From: Aliiruegeria lutimaris
Lineage (GTDB): Bacteria > Pseudomonadota > Alphaproteobacteria > Rhodobacterales > Rhodobacteraceae
Direction: 5' to 3'
Assembly: GCF_900099935.1 (NCBI RefSeq)
Contig: NZ_FNEK01000026.1
Location: 1-64,000 of the forward strand
DNA: 64,000 nt
The notes below the pieces were generated by a model. It searched no databases and was not told the DNA's origin. It saw nothing but the letters and a program-made list of their open reading frames with translations. Positions 57,468 through 64,000 of this stretch are shown here, in pieces. Position 1 is the first letter of the stretch; each line of letters opens with the position of its first letter. Made by a program: the position numbers and the translations under genes.

Positions 57468-58962
57468 CGATGCGGAAACTGACGGCCTCGGCGACGTGGG
57501 TCCGACGGACGTCTGGACTGCCTTCCAGATCGGCAATCGTGCGCGCGACGCGCAAGACGCGGTGATACCCGCGCGCGGTCAGCCCGATCTTGTCCGCCAC
57601 CTTCTGCAACAGGGCACGCCCCTCGGAATCCGGGGTGGCGATCTCTTCCAGCAGGGCGCCGTCGGCATCGGCATTCACGCGGATTTCCGGGTGTCCGGCA
57701 AAACGATCCGCCTGCCGGGCGCGCGCCTGCGCCACCCGCGTTGCAATCTCGCGGGAGCCTTCGCCCGCCGGGGGCAGGTCAAGATCGGTAAAAGCAACCG
57801 GGGGCACTTCGATGCGCAGATCGATCCGGTCCATCAGCGGGCCGGAGATCCGCCCGAGATAGTCCTCGCCACAAACGGGTGCGCGCGAACAGGCGCGCGA
57901 CGGGTCTGCAAGATCACCGCAGCGGCACGGATTGGCCGCCGCGATCAGCAGGAACCGGCAGGGATAGCGCACATGCGCGTTGGCCCGCGCGACCACGACC
58001 TCGCCGGTCTCGATCGGCTGGCGCAGGGTTTCGAGAACCTGCCGGGGGAATTCCGGCAGCTCGTCCAGAAACAGCACCCCGTTATGGGCAAGCGAAATCT
58101 CCCCCGGTCGCGCGCCGCGCCCGCCGCCGACGATGGCGGCCATGGAGGCGGTGTGGTGCGGCTCCCGAAACGGCCGCTCCCGGCAGATGCCACCTTCCCT
58201 CAAAAGCCCGGAAAGCGAATGGACCATGGAAGTTTCCAGCGCTTCTTCCGGTGACAGCAGTGGCAGGATTCCCGGCATGCGCGCCGCCAGCATGGATTTG
58301 CCGGATCCGGGCGCGCCGACCATCAGCGCGTGATGCCGGCCGGCAGCAGCAATCTCCAGCGCGCGTTTCGCGCGTTCCTGCCCTTTGACCTCCCGGAAAT
58401 CCCGGGTGCTGGACAGCGCAGGCAATTCCGCCGGCTGGGCCGGGCTGAGCGGTGTCTGGCCCGTGAAATGGGCAACCGCTGCGGCGAACGTGTCTGGCGC
58501 GATGACCTGTGTCGCCCCGACCCAGGCCGCTTCAGGCCCGCATTGCGGGGGGCAGAGCAGGGTGCGCCCATCCTCGGCGGCCGCCATGGCCGCGGGCAGG
58601 GCGCCCAGCACCGCGACCAGCCCGCCATCGAGCGACAGCTCCCCGAGCGCCACGCAGTGCTCCACGGCATCGGCGGGAACGATCTCCAGCGCGGCCAGCA
58701 GCGCCATGGCGATGGGCAGGTCGAAATGCGAGCCTTCCTTGGGCAGGTCCGCAGGCGAGAGGTTCAGCGTGATGCGCTTGGAGGGCAGCGCCACGGCCAT
58801 GCTCTGCAATGCGGCGCGCACGCGCTCCCGCGCCTCGCTCACCGCCTTGTCCGGCAGCCCGACAATGGAAAAGGCGGGAAGGCCCGGAGAGACCGCGCAT
58901 TGAACCTCGACGGGCCGCGCCTCGACCCCGTCAAAGGCCACCGTGTAGGCCCGTGCCACCAT
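57448..58962 (-). CDS. comM: YifB/ComM family Mg-chelatase-like AAA+ ATPase
   Basis: Hexameric helicase-like ATPase related to ComM, which drives branch migration during natural transformation. The 504 residues hold an N-terminal LonC-like domain (MVARAYTVAFDGVEARPVEV, about 1-170), Walker A GAPGSGKS at 216-223, HTASMAAIVGGG and Walker B GVLFLDELPEF, and a C-terminal Mg-chelatase domain. The Cys-rich NPCRCGDLADPSRAC region is family-typical. Other competence genes are not seen here. Confidence 0.92.
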   Translation of the reverse strand: MVARAYTVAFDGVEARPVEVQCAVSPGLPAFSIVGLPDKAVSEARERVRAALQSMAVALPSKRITLNLSPADLPKEGSHFDLPIAMALLAALEIVPADAVEHCVALGELSLDGGLVAVLGALPAAMAAAEDGRTLLCPPQCGPEAAWVGATQVIAPDTFAAAVAHFTGQTPLSPAQPAELPALSSTRDFREVKGQERAKRALEIAAAGRHHALMVGAPGSGKSMLAARMPGILPLLSPEEALETSMVHSLSGLLREGGICRERPFREPHHTASMAAIVGGGRGARPGEISLAHNGVLFLDELPEFPRQVLETLRQPIETGEVVVARANAHVRYPCRFLLIAAANPCRCGDLADPSRACSRAPVCGEDYLGRISGPLMDRIDLRIEVPPVAFTDLDLPPAGEGSREIATRVAQARARQADRFAGHPEIRVNADADGALLEEIATPDSEGRALLQKVADKIGLTARGYHRVLRVARTIADLEGSPDVRRTHVAEAVSFRIAIGSQN

Positions 58963-59161
58963 CTCTCGCCTCGCAAGTAACTATTTGTAAACGAAATCGG
59001 CGGTTTGGGTTGAGATTTCGTTAAGCCTTTCCTTCTAGACCGAACGTTGCCGCTCAACGGTCGCACAGAGAAACCTCGGATTTGATGAAAGCTTAACGCG
59101 ATTTGGCCGATAACTTGCCACAAACCGAGTGCATCTGTTCGGAAAACAACACGAGCAGACT
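58963..59161. other. Divergent region between comM and the sugar-transferase gene
   Basis: AT-richer than its surroundings. It holds an inverted repeat, CGTTG-CCGCT-CAACG (59045-59059), that could be an operator, and two separate TTAA motifs (about 59021 and 59093). No consensus promoter is obvious. Confidence 0.45.
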
Positions 59162-59833
59162 ATGACTTACGTACTTGGAAAGCCATCCATCCTCCTTCAG
59201 GGCCTCGACGGGCACCCGCAAGCGGCGGCCGATAGCGATTACTCCGGTAAAAGGCTGTTCGACTTCCTGGCGGTCCTTGCTGTCATGCCTTTCCTTCTGG
59301 TGTTAATTGGCGTGCTTGCCTGTCTGGTCGCGCTGGATGGCGCGAACCCGTTCTTCCTGCAGCGGCGTGTCGGGCGCGATGGCAGCGTGTTCCAGATGAT
59401 CAAGCTCAGGACGATGGTGCCGGATGCGCAGGCGCGGCTCGAAGAGTATCTGGCGGCCAACCCGAGCGCGCGCGTCGAATGGGATCTGTATCAGAAGCTC
59501 TCGCACGATCCGCGGATCACCCGGATCGGTCGCATCCTGCGCAAGACGTCGCTCGACGAATTGCCGCAATTATTCAATGTTTTCAGTGGGGACATGAGCC
59601 TTGTCGGGCCGCGCCCGATCATGGTCGAGCAGGCCGAGATCTATCCCGGCCGCGCCTATTACCGGATGCGCCCGGGAATCACCGGCCCCTGGCAGGTATC
59701 GGACCGCAACGCCGTCTCTTTCGTCGAGCGGGCGAAATACGACCTGCTCTACCTGCAACGGCAGTCCCTGCTGGTCGATCTCGGCTACATTTTCCGGACA
59801 TTCGGCGCTGTGTGCCGCATGTCCGGTTGCTGA
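59162..59833 (+). CDS. ExoY-like undecaprenyl-phosphate sugar transferase
   Basis: Monotopic phosphoglycosyl transferase that loads the first sugar-1-phosphate onto undecaprenyl phosphate in polysaccharide synthesis. The ATG at 59162 gives 223 residues. It has the membrane segment [24 protein letters not shown] (about 31-55), the catalytic Asp-Glu region [25 protein letters not shown] (about 133-158) and [17 protein letters not shown] short ExoY-type protein without extra N-terminal helices. No other polysaccharide genes are adjacent, so it stands alone here. Confidence 0.9.
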   Translation: MTYVLGKPSILLQGLDGHPQAAADSDYSGKRLFDFLAVLAVMPFLLVLIGVLACLVALDGANPFFLQRRVGRDGSVFQMIKLRTMVPDAQARLEEYLAANPSARVEWDLYQKLSHDPRITRIGRILRKTSLDELPQLFNVFSGDMSLVGPRPIMVEQAEIYPGRAYYRMRPGITGPWQVSDRNAVSFVERAKYDLLYLQRQSLLVDLGYIFRTFGAVCRMSGC

Positions 59834-59851
59834 GAACCGCGCCTGTGAGAT

Positions 59852-60724
59852 TTATCGGGCCAACAGGGCCATGACTTCCGGCCAGGCACCAGCATCCGCC
59901 ACGACCTTGTCCCGACAGAACGAATTGCAGAAGCCGATAACCCGGCCTTCGATCTTGGCCAGATCCGTGACCGGCTTGCCCGAGAAGGGGCAGGCCGTGT
60001 TTTCGGCTGTGCCGTCCTCGATTGCCTCCGCGTTCAACGGTTTGGGGCCCGGCCAGTCGGCACGCGGGTAGTCGCGGTCGTACCAGGGAAGCCGCTCGCC
60101 CCGGAGTTGGCCAATCGCGCGCCAGCGGCGAAAGGCGGGGTCGGCCAGATGCGCATCGACATAAATGCGGGCGGATGGGGAAGCACTCAGCCCATATCCG
60201 GCGATTCGTGCAGCAACGGGCGCGAAAAAGGCATCGGCGATCGAATAGCCGCCACAAAGCCAGGGCTCGCTGCCGGGATGCTTCGAGCGCGCGTGGTCCC
60301 AGATCAGCTCAAGCCGGCGCAGATCCGCTTCGAGTGCCGGAGAACTCGGCGCTTCCGCATAGGCCGTGCGCAAGTGCATGGGGCATTCGTTGCGAAGCGT
60401 GCCGAAGCCCGCATGCATTTCCGCTGCGAGGCTGCGGGCCGTTGCCCGGGCCGAGGGATCGCTCGGCCATAGCCCGGCGTCGGGGTATCGGCTGGCGAGT
60501 TCTTCGGCGATCGCAAGCGATTCCCACAAGACGGCGCCGTCCGGCAGGCGGAGGGTGGGCACAGTGCGGGCCGGGGGGATGGGTTTCATCTGGTCCGCGA
60601 CGGATCCGGACAGGAAATCGACCCAGATCGGTTCGTAATCGATACCGAATCGGTCAAACAGGAGCCAGGCCCGAAGGGACCAGCTGGAATAGGCGGGATC
60701 GCCAAAATATAATTCTTTGCTCAT
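59852..60724 (-). CDS. Glutathione S-transferase with a C-terminal Cys-rich domain
   Basis: From ATG 60724 the product is 290 residues. The first 75 residues form a thioredoxin-like GST domain (YSSWSLRAWLL with candidate catalytic Ser/Tyr, and RTVPTLRLPDGAVLWESLAI for glutathione). Residues 85-210 form the helical domain. An added tail of about 50 residues carries C245, C266 and C270 (ACPFSGK, then GFCNSFC), resembling a YHS-like metal-binding module. The tail is unusual for GSTs generally. Upstream DNA is notably AT-rich. Substrate unknown. Confidence 0.85.
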   Translation of the reverse strand: MSKELYFGDPAYSSWSLRAWLLFDRFGIDYEPIWVDFLSGSVADQMKPIPPARTVPTLRLPDGAVLWESLAIAEELASRYPDAGLWPSDPSARATARSLAAEMHAGFGTLRNECPMHLRTAYAEAPSSPALEADLRRLELIWDHARSKHPGSEPWLCGGYSIADAFFAPVAARIAGYGLSASPSARIYVDAHLADPAFRRWRAIGQLRGERLPWYDRDYPRADWPGPKPLNAEAIEDGTAENTACPFSGKPVTDLAKIEGRVIGFCNSFCRDKVVADAGAWPEVMALLAR

Positions 60725-60811
60725 GGGGGCGACCGTAGGTAACCAATTTGACCTTGCCCAATGAAAGTTCGTGGAGTTAATAATCAAAAATTGTGATGAT
60801 TGGCCTGCATT

Positions 60812-61387
60812 TCATTCAGGGATGTGATTTATTTCGCCCGGCCGCCACGACTTCCCGTCCCAGCTGACGCGCGTTACCGAGAGGTTGTCGATTCGCTGTT
60901 CCAGCACCTCGACCGCCGTGCAACCGCGCGCCCTCTGCAGCTGGCAGAGAATCGTGCCGAAATGGGCTACCGCGATGATGTCACCCGCTTCCCCGGTCAA
61001 CCAGTCCACAGCGCGATTCACGCGCACCGAAAGCTCGTGCCAGCTTTCTCCGCCGGGCGGCTTCACATCGCCGGGCTGCTCCCAGTAGCGCCGGATCAGG
61101 CGCGGATCCTCTTCCTGGACCTCTTCGAATGTCCGTGCCTCCCAGGCACCGAAATGGATCTCCCGCAGGCCACGTTCATGCGGCAGGCGCGGGCGGCTTG
61201 ACTGAATGGCGTCGGCGGTTTTGATCGCACGGGTCAGGTCGGAGGAAATGACCGGCGCATCGGCCGGCAGGAAGTCGCGCAGCCGCGCCAACGCCAACGT
61301 GTCGGAAAGATCCGCCGGAACATCCGTCCAGCCATTCATGTCGCGCCGATGTGTCGGACCATGGCGCACCCACCACCAGTTCACCAT
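60812..61387 (-). CDS. Histidine phosphatase family protein, CobC-like candidate
   Basis: Branch-1 histidine phosphatase of 191 residues. The ATG at 61387 is preceded by GGAGGA. The catalytic motif is VRHGPTH (about 7-13), with SSDLTRAIKTAD, the acid region EIHFGAWE, and the second His in AVAHFGTI. It overlaps cobU by seven bases, so the pair is co-translated. This favours alpha-ribazole-5'-phosphate phosphatase in cobalamin assembly, which remains an inference from context. Confidence 0.82.
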   Translation of the reverse strand: MVNWWWVRHGPTHRRDMNGWTDVPADLSDTLALARLRDFLPADAPVISSDLTRAIKTADAIQSSRPRLPHERGLREIHFGAWEARTFEEVQEEDPRLIRRYWEQPGDVKPPGGESWHELSVRVNRAVDWLTGEAGDIIAVAHFGTILCQLQRARGCTAVEVLEQRIDNLSVTRVSWDGKSWRPGEINHIPE

Positions 61388-61917
61388 GTCATATCCTCCG
61401 GAAGGGATCCCTTGAGTGCCATCGGTAGCCCGGCCATGACCGCCACGACCAACCCGGCTTTCGCCGCGATCTGTCGGTTCAACCGCCCTTGCAAGTCGCG
61501 AAAACGGCGGGAGAGCGGGGTGTCGGGGACGATTCCCTGCCCGACCTCGTTGGAAACAACGACCACGGGCGAGGCGCAGCTTTCCAGCGCAGCAATCAGC
61601 GCGTCGAACTCCGTTTCCGGATCGACCTCGGCCAGTAGGCGGTTGCTCAGCCACATCGTGGCACAGTCCAGCAAGATGATACGCCCGGAGGGCTGGTCGG
61701 ACAGCGTTTCGGCAAGCTTGTGCGGCGCCTCCACCGTGTTCCAGCCCGTACCGCGCATCGCGCGATGGGCCGCGATCTTGGCCTCCATCTCGGCGTCGAA
61801 GGCCTGCGAGGTGGCAAGATAGATCCTTTCCAGACCCGAGAAGCGGACAAGCCCCTCCGCAAAGGCGGATTTTCCCGAGCTGGCGCCCCCGAGAACCAAG
61901 GTGATCTGTGATGTCAT
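61381..61917 (-). CDS. cobU: CobU/CobP, adenosylcobinamide kinase/guanylyltransferase
   Basis: Bifunctional enzyme that phosphorylates adenosylcobinamide and then attaches GMP in late vitamin B12 synthesis. The 178 residues contain Walker A GGASSGKS at 10-17, the segment FDAEMEAKIAAHRAMRGTGW (with the guanylylated-His candidate in IAAHR), and VVVVSNEVGQGIVPD near 120. Upstream DNA shows no recognisable cobalamin riboswitch. Co-translated with the histidine phosphatase gene. Confidence 0.92.
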   Translation of the reverse strand: MTSQITLVLGGASSGKSAFAEGLVRFSGLERIYLATSQAFDAEMEAKIAAHRAMRGTGWNTVEAPHKLAETLSDQPSGRIILLDCATMWLSNRLLAEVDPETEFDALIAALESCASPVVVVSNEVGQGIVPDTPLSRRFRDLQGRLNRQIAAKAGLVVAVMAGLPMALKGSLPEDMTW

Positions 61918-62001
61918 CGGCCCTCTGTCTCCAGCTCATCCGCCGTGCACGCATTGCCTATCAGAGGATGGACGCGGAGCGAAAGCCCTTCGCCCACGAA
62001 G

Positions 62002-62015
62002 AATGCACGCGCATT
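62002..62015. promoter_or_regulatory. Palindrome in the cobU/chaN-like divergent region
   Basis: AATGC-ACGC-GCATT forms a 14-base near-palindrome 39 bases before the chaN-like start. A related half, GCACGCATT, occurs at 61947-61955. It does not match a Fur, Irr, RirA or Zur site that can be recalled. An operator role is speculative. Confidence 0.35.
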
Positions 62016-62054
62016 TGACTGGAGCGAATCTATGGGCCGTGTAGAAATCCGGGG

Positions 62055-62873
62055 ATGAAAAACTGGTCATATCTTCCCGCCCTCTGTCTCGCCGGTGCCG
62101 TTCACGCCGGCGAATTGCCCGATATTTCCGCTTTCGATCCGGGCGATGCCGCGATCGTTCTGCTGGGCGAAGTGCATGACAACCCCGCGCAGCACGCCAA
62201 CCAGGCAGCCGCCGTGGCCACCATCGCACCTTCCGCGCTTGTGTTCGAAATGCTGACCGCCGAGCAGGCCGAGACCGCGAACAACACGGATCGGAGCGAT
62301 CGCGCGGTATTGGAAGAAGCGCTGGACTGGAAACATTCCAGCTGGCCGGATTTCGAGTTGTATCACCCGATTTTCCTGGCCGCCCCGGACGCTCGCATCT
62401 ACGGCGCGGCGGTCGCCCGCGAGGAACTGATGGCGGCGATGACCGAGGGTGTCGCTGAGGTGTTCGGAGAGGCGGCGGAACAGTATGGCCTCGCGCCGCT
62501 GCCGGAGGAAATCCAGGCCACGCGAGAAGCCTTCCAGCTCGAAGCGCATTGCAACGCGCTGCCCGGGGAAATGCTGGCCGGAATGGTGGATGCGCAGCGC
62601 CTGCGCGATGCCCGGTTCAGTCAGACAACGCTTGCGGCACTCAGGGAGACCGGTGGCCCTGTCGTTGTGATCACGGGCAATGGGCATGCGCGGCGCGACT
62701 GGGGGATGCCGGTCTATCTTGCGGCGGCGGCGCCCGATGTCGTCGTGCGCACGCTGGGGCAGTTCGAACTTTCCGCGCCCGAAGGTGCGGTTCCGCATGA
62801 TTTCTGGCTTCTTACCGAGGAAGCGGAACGCGAGGACCCCTGCGCGGTGTTCGAGAAAAAGTCGTCCAACTGA
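62055..62873 (+). CDS. ChaN-like (DUF399) haem-binding-type protein
   Basis: Exported 272-residue protein of the ChaN/Tiki-like family, some members of which bind haem and are iron-regulated. A signal peptide (LPALCLAGAVHAGELPD) lacks a lipobox Cys. Family marks are IVLLGEVHDNPAQHANQAA (about 34-52), LVFEMLTAEQAE and VVVITGNGHARRDWGMPVYL (about 196-215). Divergent from cobU; a short palindrome lies in between. Confidence 0.82.
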   Translation: MKNWSYLPALCLAGAVHAGELPDISAFDPGDAAIVLLGEVHDNPAQHANQAAAVATIAPSALVFEMLTAEQAETANNTDRSDRAVLEEALDWKHSSWPDFELYHPIFLAAPDARIYGAAVAREELMAAMTEGVAEVFGEAAEQYGLAPLPEEIQATREAFQLEAHCNALPGEMLAGMVDAQRLRDARFSQTTLAALRETGGPVVVITGNGHARRDWGMPVYLAAAAPDVVVRTLGQFELSAPEGAVPHDFWLLTEEAEREDPCAVFEKKSSN

Positions 62874-62879
62874 CGCCGG

Positions 62880-63500
62880 TCAGTCGAAATCCGTCGGCCG
62901 GCCGGGCTCGTGAAAATGGCGCAGCGCGCGGGCGACATCCGCGGGATTGCTGCGACCAAGGGACATTTCCGGCAGCTCCCCCGGGTCAAAGAATTCGGCT
63001 TCGGAGGTTTCGGGGCCGGGAGCCGGTTCTTCCGGTGCGAGCGGATCGCAAAGGAAGAAGAACTTGTAGAAATCCCGGAAATCCGGCTCTCCGGGCTGTT
63101 TCGCCCGGTGGCGCAGGCAATAGAGCTTGCGCGCAAGCACCCTTAGACTCGCTTCCTCCATGGTCTCCTTCACAGCAACCTCGGAAGCGGTGAGGCCGAT
63201 ATCGGCGAAACCGCCCGGCATGGTCCATTTGCCGTCCGAGATCTCCCGCACCAGCAGGATCCGGCCATCGCGAAACACGGCGGCGCGGATGTCGATCTTG
63301 GGCGTGGCATAGCCTTCGTGCACCTCGGGCAACCCACCAAGATGCTTTAGCGGAATCTGGCCGAGCCGCGCGATCATCTCCCGCGCGATCAGGTCGATCT
63401 CCTCGAAGCGCTCGCGGTCATAGGGCCGGGGCTGGTAATGCAACCCAGTGGCGGCCAGTGCCTGCAGGCGTTTGGCATAGGTCAGCCAGCTATCTTCCAT
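62880..63500 (-). CDS. NUDIX hydrolase with N-terminal NUDIX-associated domain
   Basis: Pyrophosphohydrolase of nucleoside-diphosphate derivatives. From ATG 63500 (MEDSWLTYAK) the product is 206 residues. The N-terminal 60 residues resemble the helical domain found in some ADP-sugar-type NUDIX enzymes. The NUDIX box is GGFADIGLTASEVAVKETMEE (about 104-124), with KETMEE in place of the usual REUXEE; the conserved acidic residues are kept. Converges with the chaN-like gene and follows tag by ten bases. Confidence 0.87.
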   Translation of the reverse strand: MEDSWLTYAKRLQALAATGLHYQPRPYDRERFEEIDLIAREMIARLGQIPLKHLGGLPEVHEGYATPKIDIRAAVFRDGRILLVREISDGKWTMPGGFADIGLTASEVAVKETMEEASLRVLARKLYCLRHRAKQPGEPDFRDFYKFFFLCDPLAPEEPAPGPETSEAEFFDPGELPEMSLGRSNPADVARALRHFHEPGRPTDFD

Positions 63501-63510
63501 TAGCGTTCCT

Positions 63511-64000
63511 CTAATCCGGCACTGCAAAGGCCAGCGTGCGGCTGATCACGGCATAGGGCTGCCCGCTCTCCGCGTGCCACGCGTTGAAGGCCTCCTGCAC
63601 CTTGCGCATGGCGGTCTTGGAGGTGGCAGCACCGTCTATCACTTCGGCCATGTTCAGCGCGGCCACGACCGATTTCGACAGGATGAAAGCGTCATAACCG
63701 AGGAAGCGGAGCCCGTATTGGCAGGTCGCGCCGCCGAGGCGGGATCCGCGCTTCTTTAGTAGCTCGAACAGGCCCACCGTGTCCTCCACCGGCCAGTCGC
63801 CAATATACCGGGCGGCCGAGCCATGTTCGCGTGCCAGGTCGGACAGGAACACCGCATTGTCTCGCACGGTCAGGATCTTGGCCGCATTGCGCACGATCTC
63901 GGTGTTCTTCAGGTGCCGGTCGAGATCCTCGTCCGACATCATCGCGTTGCGGGCGATGTCGAAACCGTGGAAAGCGGCTTCGAAACCGGGCCATTTCTTT
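63511..64000 (-). CDS. tag: DNA-3-methyladenine glycosylase I, 5' part outside the window
   Basis: Excises 3-methyladenine from DNA. The visible C-terminal part of about 162 residues includes FEAAFHGFDIARNAMMSDEDLDRHL, NTEIVRNAAKI and SRLGGATCQYGLRFLGYDAF, which match the Tag family although the second half is shorter and more diverged than in E. coli Tag. The frame continues past the window end, so the start is not seen. Upstream of the NUDIX gene on the same strand. Confidence 0.82.
   Translation of the reverse strand, partial: KKWPGFEAAFHGFDIARNAMMSDEDLDRHLKNTEIVRNAAKILTVRDNAVFLSDLAREHGSAARYIGDWPVEDTVGLFELLKKRGSRLGGATCQYGLRFLGYDAFILSKSVVAALNMAEVIDGAATSKTAMRKVQEAFNAWHAESGQPYAVISRTLAFAVPD

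Noticed and set aside
59000-59161. CtrA binding site upstream of the sugar transferase
   Set aside because: Two TTAA motifs exist but are about 70 bases apart, not separated by the seven bases of the CtrA consensus.
61918-62054. Cobalamin riboswitch before cobU
   Set aside because: The region is only 137 bases and lacks the conserved B12-box sequence; too short for the usual element.

Overview
The window is GC-rich chromosomal DNA from an alphaproteobacterium, most likely Rhodobacteraceae (Roseobacter/Rhodobacter-like). This rests on tol-pal running into cpoB, tilS and ftsH, on the fhs-folD pair, on the murJ-glnD-PBP activator-rsmI-yraN-gshB block, and on hairpin repeats of a kind familiar from that family. 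No species can be named from sequence alone. Nearly all of it reads as core genome. The only clear mobile DNA is an IS1182-type insertion sequence at the left edge, beside a tRNA-Arg(CCT) gene.

Layout. 1-2.1 kb: IS element, non-coding DNA, tRNA-Arg. 2.4-12.3 kb: tolQRAB, pal, cpoB (cell-envelope constriction machine), tilS, ftsH and a Tam-like methyltransferase, with a small membrane gene on the opposite strand between tolB and pal. 12.5-15.3 kb: fhs and folD (one-carbon metabolism). 15.5-21.3 kb: PaaI-type thioesterase, PdeM/Lhr-type DNA-damage pair, DUF389 membrane protein, 3-hydroxyisobutyrate-dehydrogenase-like protein. 21.3-26.3 kb: AAA+ ATPase, large uncharacterised membrane protein, prepilin peptidase and two TadD-like TPR lipoproteins, i.e. 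part of a Tad/Flp pilus system without its core. 26.5-28.5 kb: moaB, LysE exporter, uracil-DNA glycosylase. 28.7-33.6 kb: RND efflux adaptor and pump. 33.6-37.9 kb: DsbD-N protein, AlgH/UPF0301, TIGR02186 protein, two tandem TauE/SafE exporters.

38-42.8 kb: a complete BMP-family (nucleoside-type) ABC importer. 43-46.4 kb: rimI, tsaB, NifU-like protein, universal stress protein, ilvE. 46.7-48.5 kb: a rhomboid homologue lacking catalytic residues, divergent from trpS. 48.7-57.5 kb: murJ, glnD, PBP activator, then rsmI, yraN-like, gshB and an HSL-type hydrolase. 57.4-64 kb: comM, an ExoY-like sugar transferase, a GST fused to a Cys-rich tail, a histidine phosphatase with cobU, a ChaN-like protein, a NUDIX hydrolase and a partial tag gene.

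No CRISPR array, prophage or obvious defence island was seen. The best leads are: a three-copy intergenic hairpin repeat with a compensatory base change, the partial Tad neighbourhood with its AAA+ ATPase and membrane protein, the pseudo-rhomboid, a family-4-like uracil-DNA glycosylase lacking three of four Fe-S cysteines, and two strong hairpins in operon leader or intercistronic positions. Coordinates for genes are given from the start codon judged most likely, including the stop codon.
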